A stretch of 64,000 nt of DNA from an uncultured Alphaproteobacteria bacterium (GCA_902578545.1 CACHDI010000002.1:1-64000); one strand, 5' to 3'; positions 52,853 to 62,550 are shown, counted from the first letter of the stretch. The notes: generated by a model from the letters alone, not told the origin. Translations and numbers: made by a program.

Positions 52853-53971
52853 ATGGATAGAAAACTTTTTACACCAATATCAATCAGAAATTTAACCTTA
52901 TCTAATAGGATAGTAGTCGCACCTATGTGTCAATATTCAGCAGTGAATGGTTCCGCAACTGATTGGCATTTGATGCATCTTGGCCAATTATCAATCTCAG
53001 GATCTTCTCTTATTTTTGTTGAAGCTACTGCAGTAGAAGAAAAAGGTAGAATTACTCCTGGATGCTTGGGTTTATATTCTGATGAAAATCAAAAAGCATT
53101 ATCAAAGATAATTGAATTTGTGAAAAGATATGGGAATACAAAAATTGGTATACAACTAGCCCACGCAGGTCGAAAAGCTTCAACTCAAGTACCTTGGAAA
53201 GGTGGTACACCTCTTAATCAAGATAATTCAGACAGTTGGCAAACAGTTGCACCGTCGTCAGAAAGTTATAATTCAAATTGGCCATTGCCAATAGAATTAA
53301 ATGAAGAAGGCTTGGAATATATCAAAAAATGTTTTGTAAAATCAGCTAAGAGAGCTGTAGAGATAGGTTTTGATATTATTGAATTACATATGGCTCATGG
53401 ATATTTAATTCATCAATTTCTTTCCCCAATAAGTAATAAAAGAAAAGATAAATATGGTTCATGTTTTGAAAATAGAATAAGATATCCCCTAGAGATTTTC
53501 AAAGCAATAAGAGAGGAAATATCTACGGATTACCCTTTAGGAGTAAGGTTTTCAGCTACAGACTGGGTTGAAAATTCTTCATGGGATTTGCGAGAAGCAA
53601 CACAATTTGCGATGAAACTTAAAGCACTTGGTTGCGATTTTTTTGATGTATCAAGCGGTGGAAATTCTCCTAAACAAGAAATTATTTCAGGTCCGTCTTA
53701 TCAGACTGGTTTCGCATCACATATAAAAAACAAAGTAGGCGTACCAACGATTGCAGTTGGTCAAATCAATGAACCTTTACAAGCTGAAAGTATAATAAGT
53801 ACGGGACAAGCAGATATGATCGCTATAGGTAGAGGGATGCTATATAACCCTCGTTGGGCCTGGCATGCAGCTGAAGTTTTCAAAAAAGAATGTGCTTATC
53901 CACCCCAATATGCTAGAGCCCACCATTCACTTATTGGACTTCCAATACCAGGTAATCCACAATCAAAGTAA
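52853..53971 (+). CDS. NADH:flavin oxidoreductase, old yellow enzyme family (YqjM-like)
   Basis: 372 residues, FMN TIM-barrel. It has LSNRIVVAPMCQYSAVNGSA with the Cys typical of YqjM-type enzymes, DWHLMHLGQLSISG, VQLAHAGRKAST-type GIQLAHAGRKAS, ELHMAHGYLIHQFLSPISNK with the His-Tyr substrate pair, and AVGQINEPLQAE then MIAIGRGMLYNPRW for FMN phosphate. It reduces activated C=C bonds with NAD(P)H. Ends a short gene run and converges with the exporter gene. Confidence 0.91.
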   Translation: MDRKLFTPISIRNLTLSNRIVVAPMCQYSAVNGSATDWHLMHLGQLSISGSSLIFVEATAVEEKGRITPGCLGLYSDENQKALSKIIEFVKRYGNTKIGIQLAHAGRKASTQVPWKGGTPLNQDNSDSWQTVAPSSESYNSNWPLPIELNEEGLEYIKKCFVKSAKRAVEIGFDIIELHMAHGYLIHQFLSPISNKRKDKYGSCFENRIRYPLEIFKAIREEISTDYPLGVRFSATDWVENSSWDLREATQFAMKLKALGCDFFDVSSGGNSPKQEIISGPSYQTGFASHIKNKVGVPTIAVGQINEPLQAESIISTGQADMIAIGRGMLYNPRWAWHAAEVFKKECAYPPQYARAHHSLIGLPIPGNPQSK

Positions 53972-54001
53972 AATTAGCTGAAATTATAAAATGATCTTTA
54001 A

Positions 54002-55834
54002 TTATTCTGCCGCTTGATAAGTTTCGATAAAGCCACCAGATTGACGTGCCCAATATTTAGCGTAAAGTCCTCCTAAACTTAACAATTCACGATGCGTACC
54101 ATTCTCTACAATTTTACCTCTATCCATAACTATTATTCTATCCATTTTATTTAGAGTTGATAATCGGTGTGCAATAGCTAGGACCGTTTTACCTTCCATT
54201 ACAATCTCAAGAGCCTTTTGAATAGAGGCTTCTACTTCACTATCTAAAGCACTGGTAGCTTCATCTAACACAAGGATGGGAGCGTCCTTTAATATAGCTC
54301 TAGCCAAAGCAATTCTTTGTTTTTGCCCCCCAGACAATTTTACGCCTTGTTCACCTAAAAAAGCATCATAACCTTTACGACCCTTATGATCCTGGAGATC
54401 AAGAATAAAATTATGAGCTTCAGCTTTTTTAGAGGCATTTATTAAATTTTTTAAACTAGCTGATGATTTTCCATATAAAATGTTATCTTTTGCAGATCTG
54501 TTAAAAAGGGCTGTTTCTTGGGTAACCATACCAATTTGTTTGCGTAGACTTTCCTGCGTTACATGGCATAAGTTTTGATCATCAATTTTTACAACTCCTC
54601 CTTCTGGATCATACAAACGTAATAAAAGAGATACTAAAGTAGACTTTCCTGCACCAGATGCGCCAACAAGCCCAACTTTTTCACCAGCAGAAATAGTCAA
54701 AGAAATGTTATTAACTCCACCAATGTCACGGTCATACGCAAAGCTTACATTTTTAAATTTAATTTCACCATTTTTAATTTTAAGGGGAAATGCATTTTTA
54801 GCATCAGCTAAACTATACGGTTTAGTTAAAGTTTTTACACCATCTTCAATTTCTCCAAAATTTGAATATATGGTCATAAGTACATAACTCACCCAACCAA
54901 TCATTTGTGATAATCTTAAAGAAATAGCACCAGCTGCAGCAATATCTCCAGCACTTACTTGACCAGTATTCCAGAACCAAAGACTTCCTCCAACCATTAA
55001 AATTGGCAAAACACCTGCTAGTCCATTAAGACAAAACCTGAACCAAGCAGCAACTTCCCCATACTTTATAGAAGAAGTACGAAAATTCTCCATAGCCTTT
55101 ATGGCCTCTCTATCTTCATGTTTATTGTGGGCAAAAAGTTTGACTGTTTTGATATTGGTAACAGTATCAACAATTTGACCTGTCACCATAGCTCTTGAAC
55201 TAGCTCTTTCTCCAGATCTCAATCGAATAATAGGCATAAAATATCCAATTAAAAAAATATAAAAAACAAGCCAAATAATAAGTGCTATTGCTAGAGTTAT
55301 ATTTACCGATAACAACATTAGTGCTGCACCAACAAGAGATGCAAGTGCGAATAAAACTGTTTGTAAAATTTCTACTACAACATCAGTTACGGCCCTTGCT
55401 GTTTGCATTTCTTTTTGAGCAATCCGACCAGCAAAATCATTCTCAAAAAAAGGAATTGAATGACCAATGCACCAGCGATGAATTCTTGACAATACTAGAT
55501 TAAAAATATTTGGAGTAACAATTACAGATTGCATATATGAGGAGCATCCAAAGATTATTGGACGGACTAATAAAAAAAACATTAATCCTGCTGAAAACAA
55601 GAAAACATTATTTCCAAGTGGGTTATCTACACTTGAATTTAGAGCTGCATCAATCAATAAACCTAACAGTAAAACTGCTGATACTTCAGTAATACCAGTT
55701 AAAATAGATAACATACCTGAAAGAGAAAGTATTTTAAAACTTCCGGATAAAGACCATTTTAAAAAACTCAATGTACTATTTGGAGGTGGGCCTTTAGCAG
55801 GTTCTAAATGATTTATCCAATTAAACGGTTTCAC
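54002..55834 (-). CDS. ABC exporter, fused membrane and ATPase domains (MsbA/MdlB-like)
   Basis: 610 residues. Six transmembrane helices lie in the first 340, beginning SGSFKILSLSGMLSILTGITEV. The ATP-binding domain follows, with Walker A VGASGAGKS (about 385-395), Q-loop MVTQETALFN, signature VKLSGGQKQRIALARA (about 495-510), and Walker B ILVLDEATSALD (about 520-531). A half-transporter that would dimerise to export lipids, drugs or peptides. The start is GTG at 55834. Stands alone, divergent from the MgsA/GlxB-type gene. Cargo unknown. Confidence 0.9.
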   Translation of the reverse strand: MKPFNWINHLEPAKGPPPNSTLSFLKWSLSGSFKILSLSGMLSILTGITEVSAVLLLGLLIDAALNSSVDNPLGNNVFLFSAGLMFFLLVRPIIFGCSSYMQSVIVTPNIFNLVLSRIHRWCIGHSIPFFENDFAGRIAQKEMQTARAVTDVVVEILQTVLFALASLVGAALMLLSVNITLAIALIIWLVFYIFLIGYFMPIIRLRSGERASSRAMVTGQIVDTVTNIKTVKLFAHNKHEDREAIKAMENFRTSSIKYGEVAAWFRFCLNGLAGVLPILMVGGSLWFWNTGQVSAGDIAAAGAISLRLSQMIGWVSYVLMTIYSNFGEIEDGVKTLTKPYSLADAKNAFPLKIKNGEIKFKNVSFAYDRDIGGVNNISLTISAGEKVGLVGASGAGKSTLVSLLLRLYDPEGGVVKIDDQNLCHVTQESLRKQIGMVTQETALFNRSAKDNILYGKSSASLKNLINASKKAEAHNFILDLQDHKGRKGYDAFLGEQGVKLSGGQKQRIALARAILKDAPILVLDEATSALDSEVEASIQKALEIVMEGKTVLAIAHRLSTLNKMDRIIVMDRGKIVENGTHRELLSLGGLYAKYWARQSGGFIETYQAAE

Positions 55835-55925
55835 ACATATTGCCTAAATTGATTATAGATACCATATGATATAATGTCAGTATTTTATTATTTAAGAACT
55901 CATATAAAAATAGATTAGAAGTAGA

Positions 55926-56831
55926 ATGTGTGGAATTGTTGGTCTCTTTCTGAAAGATAATAATTTGAATAATCAGCTAGGTCATTTACTTTCAAATATG
56001 TTAATTACTATGAGTGATCGAGGACCAGATAGTTCAGGTATAGCTATTTATAACAAAAGTAATGATGGTCAAATCAAATTAACCTTAAGATCTGAGGATC
56101 CTGATCAAGATTTAAAAAAATTAAAACAAGAGCTTATCCATAAAAAAAAATTAAAGTTAACTGTCATTAAAAATTTCAACCATATTATTTTAAGAATTTA
56201 TAAAAAAGATTTCAGTTATATAAAAAACTATATAAAGAATTTTTTTCCCTTAGCTTCTCTAATGAGTTCTGGAGAAAATATCGAAATTTATAAAGAAGTA
56301 GGATTACCAGAAACTGTAATTAAAAAATTTGGTATAAAAAAGATGAATGGAACTCACGGAATTGGCCATACTAGAATGGCTACTGAAAGTGCAGTAACAA
56401 CACTGGGAGCGCATCCATTTAATACAGGTTCTGATCAATGTTTAGTGCATAATGGTTCATTATCAAATCATAACGAGCTTAGAAAAAAACTTCAAAGAAA
56501 CGGAATGGAGATTCAAACTGAAAATGATACAGAAGTTGCAGCAAGTTTTATAAGTTTGCAATTAAAAAATGGAAAATCATTAAAACAATCCTTAGAGTTA
56601 GCTTTGTCTGAGTTAGATGGATTTTACACGTTCCTTATTGGCACAAAAGACGGTTTTGGAGTATTAAGAGATCCCATTTCATGTAAGCCAGCCGTTATGG
56701 CTGAAAATGATTATTATGTAGCGTTTGGTTCAGAATATAGAGCATTTTCAGAATTACCAGAAATTGATCATGCTGAAATATGGGAGCCAGAACCTGCTAA
56801 AGTTTATTTTTGGAATCATAAAAATGAATAA
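55926..56831 (+). CDS. class II glutamine amidotransferase (MgsA/GlxB-like)
   Basis: 301 residues. The catalytic Cys2 is in MCGIVGLFLKD. The Ntn-hydrolase pattern follows: MSDRGPDSSGIAIY, IGHTRMATESAVTTLGAHPF, CLVHNGSLSNHNELRKKL and ENDTEVAASFIS. It releases ammonia from glutamine. It overlaps the next gene by eight bases and forms the first gene of a three-gene set equal in order and size to MgsABC (N-methylglutamate synthase) and GlxBCD. Which of these activities applies is undecided. The substrate amine may be methylamine or ammonia. Confidence 0.88.
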   Translation: MCGIVGLFLKDNNLNNQLGHLLSNMLITMSDRGPDSSGIAIYNKSNDGQIKLTLRSEDPDQDLKKLKQELIHKKKLKLTVIKNFNHIILRIYKKDFSYIKNYIKNFFPLASLMSSGENIEIYKEVGLPETVIKKFGIKKMNGTHGIGHTRMATESAVTTLGAHPFNTGSDQCLVHNGSLSNHNELRKKLQRNGMEIQTENDTEVAASFISLQLKNGKSLKQSLELALSELDGFYTFLIGTKDGFGVLRDPISCKPAVMAENDYYVAFGSEYRAFSELPEIDHAEIWEPEPAKVYFWNHKNE

Positions 56832-57498
56832 AATTGACCTTAATAAAACAACATTGCGAGAATTAAATTCTAAATTGCATCAATCCAAAGAAAATGAAAA
56901 ATGGTTAGTTACTAATCCAAAAGGAAACCATGCAATTGCAGTAGGTTTAGATAATTTTATTAATGTTAAAATTGATGGATCTACCGGTTATTATTGTGCA
57001 GGAATGAATAAAAAAGCATCCATACAAGTTAATGGTTCAGTCGGACCTGGAGTTGCTGAAAATATGATGTCAGGCAAATTAATTGTTGAAGGAAATGCCA
57101 GTCAATATGCTGGAGCAACCGGTCACGGCGGCATCCTGGTTATAAAAGGTAATGCATCTTCTAGATGTGGTATTTCCATGAAAGGTATTAATATAATTGT
57201 AAAAGGTAATATTGGCCATATGTCAGCATTTATGGCTCAATCTGGAAAACTTATAGTCTGTGGTGATGTTGGAGATTCACTAGGAGATAGTATTTATGAA
57301 GCACAAATATTTGTAAAAGGATCTGTTAGATCTTTAGGTTCTGATTGTATAGAAAAAGAAGTGTCGACCAAACATAAGCATCAACTTGAACAATTACTTG
57401 ATGAATCAAAAATAAATCTGAAAGCAAGCAAATTTAAAAGATATGGATCAGCAAGAAAGCTTTATAACTTCGATATAGATAATTTATCAAAATATTAA
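56824..57498 (+). CDS. GXGXG-domain subunit (MgsB/GlxC-like)
   Basis: 224 residues with the right-handed beta-helix typical of the C-terminal GXGXG domain of glutamate synthase: SIQVNGSVGPGVAENMMSG, VEGNASQYAGATGHGGILVI, KGNASSRCGISMKGINIIVK, GDVGDSLGDSIYEAQIFVKG. The ATG at 56824 was chosen; the upstream ATG at 56725 would overlap the amidotransferase gene by over 100 bases. This is a structural subunit that completes the glutamate-synthase-type complex. An eight-base overlap with the upstream gene indicates coupling. Confidence 0.9.
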   Translation: MNKIDLNKTTLRELNSKLHQSKENEKWLVTNPKGNHAIAVGLDNFINVKIDGSTGYYCAGMNKKASIQVNGSVGPGVAENMMSGKLIVEGNASQYAGATGHGGILVIKGNASSRCGISMKGINIIVKGNIGHMSAFMAQSGKLIVCGDVGDSLGDSIYEAQIFVKGSVRSLGSDCIEKEVSTKHKHQLEQLLDESKINLKASKFKRYGSARKLYNFDIDNLSKY

Positions 57499-57511
57499 TT
57501 GAAGGAAACTG

Positions 57512-58864
57512 ATGACAAAAAAAAGTAAACCATCCTTAACACCTAAAACAGAACCTATTTTTTCTCAAACATTTACACCAGAAGTAAATGCAGAAATTAG
57601 AAGAGCTGCTGCCACGGGTATTTATGATATTAGAGGGGGTGGATCAAAAAGAAGAATACCTCACTTCGATGATCTTCTTTTTTTAGGGGCCTCTATGTCA
57701 AGATATCCACTTGAAGGATATAGAGAGAACTGTGAAACTACAGTGAAATTAGGTACAAGAAATGCAGAAAAACCATTAGAAATTGATATCCCTATAACGA
57801 TAGCTGGTATGAGTTTTGGTGCTTTATCAGCTACTGCGAAAGAAGCTTTAGGAAGAGGTGCTTCTTTGGCAGGTACTTCTACCACAACAGGTGACGGAGG
57901 TATGACCAAAGAAGAACGCCAGCATTCAAATAAATTAGTATACCAATATTTACCTTCTAGGTATGGCATGAATCCAGATGATTTAAGAAAAGCTGATGCA
58001 ATAGAAATTGTTGTTGGTCAAGGAGCAAAACCTGGCGGTGGTGGAATGTTATTAGGTCAAAAAATCAATGATAGAGTAGCTGAAATGAGAAACTTACCCA
58101 ATGGCATTGACCAAAGATCTGCATGTAGACATCCTGATTGGACTGGACCAGATGATTTAGAAATTAAAATTATTGAATTAAGAGAAATAACACAGTGGAA
58201 AATTCCTATATTTGTTAAAATTGGGGCTACAAGACCTTTTTATGACACTTCATTAGCTATAAAAGCAGGTGCAGATGCAATAGTTATTGATGGAATGCAG
58301 GGTGGAACAGCAGCAACACAAGATATTTTTATTGAGCATGTAGGTATTCCTACCCTTGCCTGTATTCGTTCATCAGTTGAAGCATTGCAAGAACAAAATC
58401 TCCATCGACAGGTTCAATTAATTGTCTCTGGTGGGATTAGGAATGGAGCAGACGTTGCAAAAGCTTTAGCTTTAGGTGCAGATGCAGTATCGATAGGAAC
58501 AGCAGCACTTATTGCATTAGGTGATAATGATCCTAAATGGGAAAAAGAATATAAAAATTTAGGAACAACTGCTGGTGCTTTTGATGACTGGCATGAAGGA
58601 AATGATCCCGCTGGAATAACCACACAAAACCCAAGACTTGCAAAAAGACTGAACCCTATGGACGGAGGAAAACGTTTATCAAATTACCTTAAAGTTCTTA
58701 CATTAGAGGCACAAACTCTTGCCAGAGCTTGTGGTAAAAGTCATCTTAGAAATCTAGAACCAGAAGATTTATGTGCATTAACGATTGAGTCAGCAGCAAT
58801 GGCGCGTGTTCCACTAGCTGGGACAAACTGGATACCAGGACTAGATCCCAATAGGAAATTTTAA
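57512..58864 (+). CDS. FMN-binding glutamate synthase domain protein (MgsC/GlxD-like)
   Basis: 450 residues of the GltB central FMN barrel: DIPITIAGMSFGALSATAKEALGR, TSTTTGDGGMTKEERQ, GQGAKPGGGGMLLGQKI, FVKIGATRPFYDTSLAIKAG, VIDGMQGGTAATQDIFIEHVG and VSGGIRNGADVAKALALGADAVSIGTA. The segment at about 357-371, DWHEGNDPAGITTQ, sits where full-length GltB has cysteines for a 3Fe-4S cluster; none are here. It would condense ammonia or methylamine with a 2-oxoacid or glutamate. Ribosome site GAAGGA. Last gene of the set, 13 bases after the GXGXG subunit. Confidence 0.9.
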   Translation: MTKKSKPSLTPKTEPIFSQTFTPEVNAEIRRAAATGIYDIRGGGSKRRIPHFDDLLFLGASMSRYPLEGYRENCETTVKLGTRNAEKPLEIDIPITIAGMSFGALSATAKEALGRGASLAGTSTTTGDGGMTKEERQHSNKLVYQYLPSRYGMNPDDLRKADAIEIVVGQGAKPGGGGMLLGQKINDRVAEMRNLPNGIDQRSACRHPDWTGPDDLEIKIIELREITQWKIPIFVKIGATRPFYDTSLAIKAGADAIVIDGMQGGTAATQDIFIEHVGIPTLACIRSSVEALQEQNLHRQVQLIVSGGIRNGADVAKALALGADAVSIGTAALIALGDNDPKWEKEYKNLGTTAGAFDDWHEGNDPAGITTQNPRLAKRLNPMDGGKRLSNYLKVLTLEAQTLARACGKSHLRNLEPEDLCALTIESAAMARVPLAGTNWIPGLDPNRKF

Positions 58865-58880
58865 AAATTATAAAAAGTAT

Positions 58881-58914
58881 TACTAAAAATATAAAATTAT
58901 TTTTATTTTTAGTA
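58881..58914. terminator. possible bidirectional terminator
   Basis: The 11-base inverted repeat TACTAAAAATA (58881-58891) and TATTTTTAGTA (58904-58914) sits between the convergent GlxD/MgsC-like and MipA genes. The right arm overlaps the MipA stop. All but the middle C/G pair are A-T, so stability is low. Confidence 0.4.
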
Positions 58915-59706
58915 TTTATATACAATTGAAAAAATTGTGCTTATACCATCACTTTTTGAAACTAGTGGACTATTTGCTACCTGACCAACCAATCTTTTAT
59001 AAATCAAATTGCTATTTATGCTAATTCTATCATTTAAATTATATATAACCATAAAACTTGCTGAAATATTTTTTATCCCACTTTCTAAAATATATTTTGA
59101 ATACCCTGAAGATAAATTTTCCCTGTCATCAACGCCAAAAAAATTATTCAAATATGTTTTATCAGCGTAAGTAAAAGAAAAAGATGGAATAATAAAGGTT
59201 TTCAGTTTTATTAAAGGAAATCCAGTATTAAAAGATGTTTTAAGGTATACTCCTTTATGTCCTCTTTTAAGCAAATCATATGAAATTTCTGAAGCAATCG
59301 AATAATATTTATTTTTATATTTGGCTTTTAACTTAGGCTCAAATGTAGAATTAACTTTTTTTAATCCATTTAGATTGATGTCACTTTCAGGATCCCTACC
59401 AAAATTAAACCCTAGGCCATAACCCAATAACCAACCTTTATTATCTAGAAAATTTACATTTAATCCCATTACAGGATTAAATGTTATATTTTTATATTTT
59501 AAATTGAAAAAAGGCATAATTCTGCTTACTGATTTTGATGATCCTTCATATTTTGGAGCACTTAAAGTAGAAAGACCCACGTTAACATTTAATAATTTAT
59601 TACTATCAGGAAATTTTTTGTTTTTGAGTAATTCAGAGTATAAGGGAGAGGTAAAAAATATGAAAAAACAAAGTTGAAAAAAAAATGAGTTTCTTAATAA
59701 AAACAT
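58909..59706 (-). CDS. MipA/OmpV-family outer membrane protein
   Basis: 265 residues. Signal peptide about 1-24 (FFFQLCFFIFFTSPLYS), then beta-barrel-like strands: VNVGLSTLSAPKYEGSSKSV, MPFFNLKYKNITFNPVMGL, LGYGLGFNFGRDPESDINL, VYLKTSFNTGFPLIKLKT and a C-terminal SKSDGISTIFSIVYKY ending in an aromatic-rich strand. The layout fits MipA/OmpV proteins, which scaffold murein enzymes or act as porin-like proteins. Alone on the minus strand. Confidence 0.82.
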   Translation of the reverse strand: MFLLRNSFFFQLCFFIFFTSPLYSELLKNKKFPDSNKLLNVNVGLSTLSAPKYEGSSKSVSRIMPFFNLKYKNITFNPVMGLNVNFLDNKGWLLGYGLGFNFGRDPESDINLNGLKKVNSTFEPKLKAKYKNKYYSIASEISYDLLKRGHKGVYLKTSFNTGFPLIKLKTFIIPSFSFTYADKTYLNNFFGVDDRENLSSGYSKYILESGIKNISASFMVIYNLNDRISINSNLIYKRLVGQVANSPLVSKSDGISTIFSIVYKY

Positions 59707-59892
59707 AATTTAATTAAACAATCATATTATCCTACATTAATAATGGGTTTAGATTATTTCTGATTATAAGTGAACCTATTTTTTATTTTATTATTTTATT
59801 TATGAATTTAATCTTTATATAAAATACTAGATGAAAAAATAAGAACATGATAATCTCAACAATAATAAAAATATAATATTTTACATATTCTA

Positions 59893-60420
59893 ATGATTAC
59901 TCCCACAAGAAAAGCACCAAATTTAGTCTTACCAACCGTTTATCATAGTGAATTTAATTTATTTAATGAAGAACCTGTAAATTTTACTATGGTAATATTT
60001 ATAAGAGGGTTACATTGTCCACTATGCATCATCTATCTCAAACAGATGATGAAATATGTACAAACTTTAAAAAATATTGGAGTAGACTATGTAACTGTTT
60101 CCTCAGATGATAAAACTCGAGCTACACAAATGTTGCAGAAAGTTGGATCAACAGAATTAAGGTTAGCTTATGACCTTGATATTGCAAAGGCAAAGGAATG
60201 GGATTTATTTATATCTAAAGGAAGAGGTAAAACATCAGTAGGAGTTGATGAATTAGATTTTTTTCCTGAACCAGGCTTATTTTTAATTAAACCTGATAAA
60301 ACTATTTTCTCTGCATATATACAATCAATGCCCTTTGCTAGGCCACAATTTGAAGACATAATTAACTCTTTAAACTTTATTATTGATAAAAAATATCCCG
60401 CTAGGGGGAATATTAATTAA
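59893..60420 (+). CDS. thioredoxin-fold AhpC/TSA-like protein
   Basis: 175 residues. AhpC/TSA-like fold with TMVIFIRGLHCPLCIIYLKQ, holding Cys42 and Cys45 in a CPLC redox motif. Then VDYVTVSSDDKTRATQM, LRLAYDLDIAKAKEWDLF and a C-terminal PGLFLIKPDKTIFSAYIQSM. It resembles peroxiredoxin-like proteins that reduce peroxides or disulfides. No partner reductase is next to it. A MAPEG gene follows after 36 bases. Confidence 0.82.
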   Translation: MITPTRKAPNLVLPTVYHSEFNLFNEEPVNFTMVIFIRGLHCPLCIIYLKQMMKYVQTLKNIGVDYVTVSSDDKTRATQMLQKVGSTELRLAYDLDIAKAKEWDLFISKGRGKTSVGVDELDFFPEPGLFLIKPDKTIFSAYIQSMPFARPQFEDIINSLNFIIDKKYPARGNIN

Positions 60421-60456
60421 ATTTAATACCTAAATAAATTTATAAAAATTTTAATT

Positions 60457-60864
60457 ATGAATGACCTGTACTTAACAACAATCTTTGCTTCACTATTTAC
60501 AATTTTTTATATTTTTCTTTCTTTTAGAGTTGGATATTTTAGGGGCAGTCCTGTTATGAGATTGATTTTCAGAATGGATGATAAAATTAATGAAACTAAA
60601 TTAGTACGTAATGTTAGATCACATGGTAATTTTTCAGAATATGTCCCACTTTTTTTAATACTTCTTCTAATTTTAGAAATTAAAAATGAAACTCCATTTT
60701 TATACTTACTAATAACATGTTTAATTTTTTTATATGGTAGATTAGCTCATGCTATTTGCTTTTCTTTTTATGAATTTAACCCATTCCTAAGAATTTCAGG
60801 TATGCTTTTTACTTACTTAGGATTAGCCATGCTTAGCTTTTTTTTAATATACCAATTATATTAA
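60457..60864 (+). CDS. MAPEG-family membrane protein
   Basis: 135 residues with about four helices. It has FRVGYFRGSPVMRLIFRMDDK, then the family core VRNVRSHGNFSEYVPLFLIL, LITCLIFLYGRLAHAICFSF and FLRISGMLFTYLGLAMLSFF. MAPEG members in bacteria are often glutathione-transferase-like or unknown. The Arg/His/Asn residues of the core are kept. It lies between the AhpC-like and EamA genes in the same direction. Confidence 0.85.
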   Translation: MNDLYLTTIFASLFTIFYIFLSFRVGYFRGSPVMRLIFRMDDKINETKLVRNVRSHGNFSEYVPLFLILLLILEIKNETPFLYLLITCLIFLYGRLAHAICFSFYEFNPFLRISGMLFTYLGLAMLSFFLIYQLY

Positions 60865-60924
60865 TTCAAATGAATTAAAAACCTATCTTTATAAGTTAAA
60901 TATTTTTAAAATCTAGGAGAGAAA

Positions 60925-61797
60925 TTGGAAAATCTTCGTGGGATTCTTTTTATGACATTAGCAATGGCTAGTTTCGCATTAGAAGACTTAATTATAAAGA
61001 TCTTGTCAAAAAATATGCCAGTTGCCCAAATTCTTTTGTCAGTAGGTATAGTTTCAGTTTGTCTTTTAATTTTAGTTGGTAAAATCCAAAAAATCCCACC
61101 TTTTAGATACCAAGATTTGAGAAATCCAATTATACTTATACGTACTTTATCAGATATGTTGGGAGCAATCTTTATAGTATATGCAATATCATTAATTTCT
61201 TTGTCAACAGTTTCTTCAATTTTGCAAGCCATTCCCTTATTGGTGACAGCTGGATCTGCAATTATTCTTAAAGAAAAAGTAGGATGGAGACGTTGGTCAG
61301 CAGTTATAGTTGGTTTTATTGGTGTTATTTTAATATTAAAACCCGGTATGGATAGTTTTCAAAGTTCCACTATTATTGCGTTTTTAGGAATATTTTTTTT
61401 GGGTCTTAGAGACCTCATCACAAGAACTATAAATAAAGATATCCCATCTTTAACAATTTCAGTATATGCCTTTATTGCAACTACTTTGGGTGGAATACTG
61501 TTAATTCCAATAAGTAAACCTTTTATAACATTTTCATTAGTTCATTTGCAATTAATAATATTAAGCGCAATCATAGCCTGTTTTTCATATTTTATGCTTG
61601 TTTTAGCTACTAGAAAAGGCGATGTATCCGTCATATCTCCTTTTCGTTATACTAGACTTATTTTTGCTTTGATATTGGCTGTTTTTATATTGGAAGAAAA
61701 TCCTGATTTCTTCACTATATCTGGTGCTATTATTATAGTACTATCAGGATGTTATACTTTTTGGAGAGAATATAGATTGAAAAATGAGATAATATAA
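60925..61797 (+). CDS. EamA/DMT-family membrane transporter
   Basis: 290 residues, ten transmembrane helices in two EamA halves: ILFMTLAMASFALEDLIIKI at the start, STVSSILQAIPLLVTAGSAI, then VGWRRWSAVIVGFIGVILIL and, in the second half, DVSVISPFRYTRLIFALILA. The start TTG at 60925 has AGGAG five bases upstream, which makes it better than the ATG at 60952. Substrate unknown. A similar protein starts at 63482. Confidence 0.88.
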   Translation: MENLRGILFMTLAMASFALEDLIIKILSKNMPVAQILLSVGIVSVCLLILVGKIQKIPPFRYQDLRNPIILIRTLSDMLGAIFIVYAISLISLSTVSSILQAIPLLVTAGSAIILKEKVGWRRWSAVIVGFIGVILILKPGMDSFQSSTIIAFLGIFFLGLRDLITRTINKDIPSLTISVYAFIATTLGGILLIPISKPFITFSLVHLQLIILSAIIACFSYFMLVLATRKGDVSVISPFRYTRLIFALILAVFILEENPDFFTISGAIIIVLSGCYTFWREYRLKNEII

Positions 61798-61843
61798 TAC
61801 TATGGTATTTTAATTAAATCAAAAAATTGGGCCATCTTTTAAA

Positions 61844-62317
61844 CTAAGCTTCCGCTAATCTTCTTCTTTGTAAACTTTCAAGGGAATAAATTTCCTCTCT
61901 ATTATACATTTTTTTAAATTTTGGAATATCATCATTTAATTTTACCCAATTTAATTTATTCTCTATAAAAATATGTGCTTGTGGTGGAAATAAATTTGGA
62001 TCATCTAATGTGGTAGTTTTAAGTATTAAAATATTATTATTTTTTATAAAATTAAATTGACTATAAATTTGATCTAAACATTCGCTGCAACGAAATACTT
62101 TATGCAATGATCCGCTACCAGAAGGACCATTACTATTTATTAAAGTACCTGTTTGTATTGAAAAATTTAAAGTTTCAATTGCTGAATGTAATATAAACGC
62201 CGAGGAAGTATATTTTTGACAAAGAGTGCAATGACATGCATGTGTGAATATTGGATCATCTAGTATCCGGTATCTAAATTCACCACAACTACATCCTCCA
62301 TTATAATTTTTTTTCAT
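61844..62317 (-). CDS. GFA-family (CENP-V/GFA) zinc protein
   Basis: 157 residues with the GFA zinc pattern: GGCSCGEFRYRI (Cys9, Cys11), HACHCTLCQKYTSSAFILH (Cys28, Cys30, Cys33) and KVFRCSECLDQIYSQF (Cys77, Cys80). The fold binds two zinc ions and is related to glutathione-dependent formaldehyde-activating enzyme, but many members have unknown activity. It is convergent with the EamA gene. A 234-base AT-rich gap follows on its far side; only AT-rich sequence is seen there. Confidence 0.88.
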   Translation of the reverse strand: MKKNYNGGCSCGEFRYRILDDPIFTHACHCTLCQKYTSSAFILHSAIETLNFSIQTGTLINSNGPSGSGSLHKVFRCSECLDQIYSQFNFIKNNNILILKTTTLDDPNLFPPQAHIFIENKLNWVKLNDDIPKFKKMYNREEIYSLESLQRRRLAEA

Positions 62318-62550
62318 TTTTTTTTGAATAATTTTTAATTATCATAAGTGAAATCTTAAAAAAAAATCAGTAGTAATTGTGCACATTTTTTCTCTCTTTT
62401 TATGATGGTATATATATTTTTAGAGTTAAATAGTTATAATTTATTTGTTAATTGCAAATTAAGTTAATTAAATTAATAAATTTTGTCATTGATTTTTTTT
62501 TTTTTGACTGAATAGTTATAATAAATTCGTTATCATTATTTTAAAATATT

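Noticed and set aside
56725-56823. Longer GXGXG subunit starting inside the amidotransferase gene
   Set aside because: The extra 33 residues are translated from the coding frame of the upstream gene and look random; the ATG at 56824 gives a normal start.
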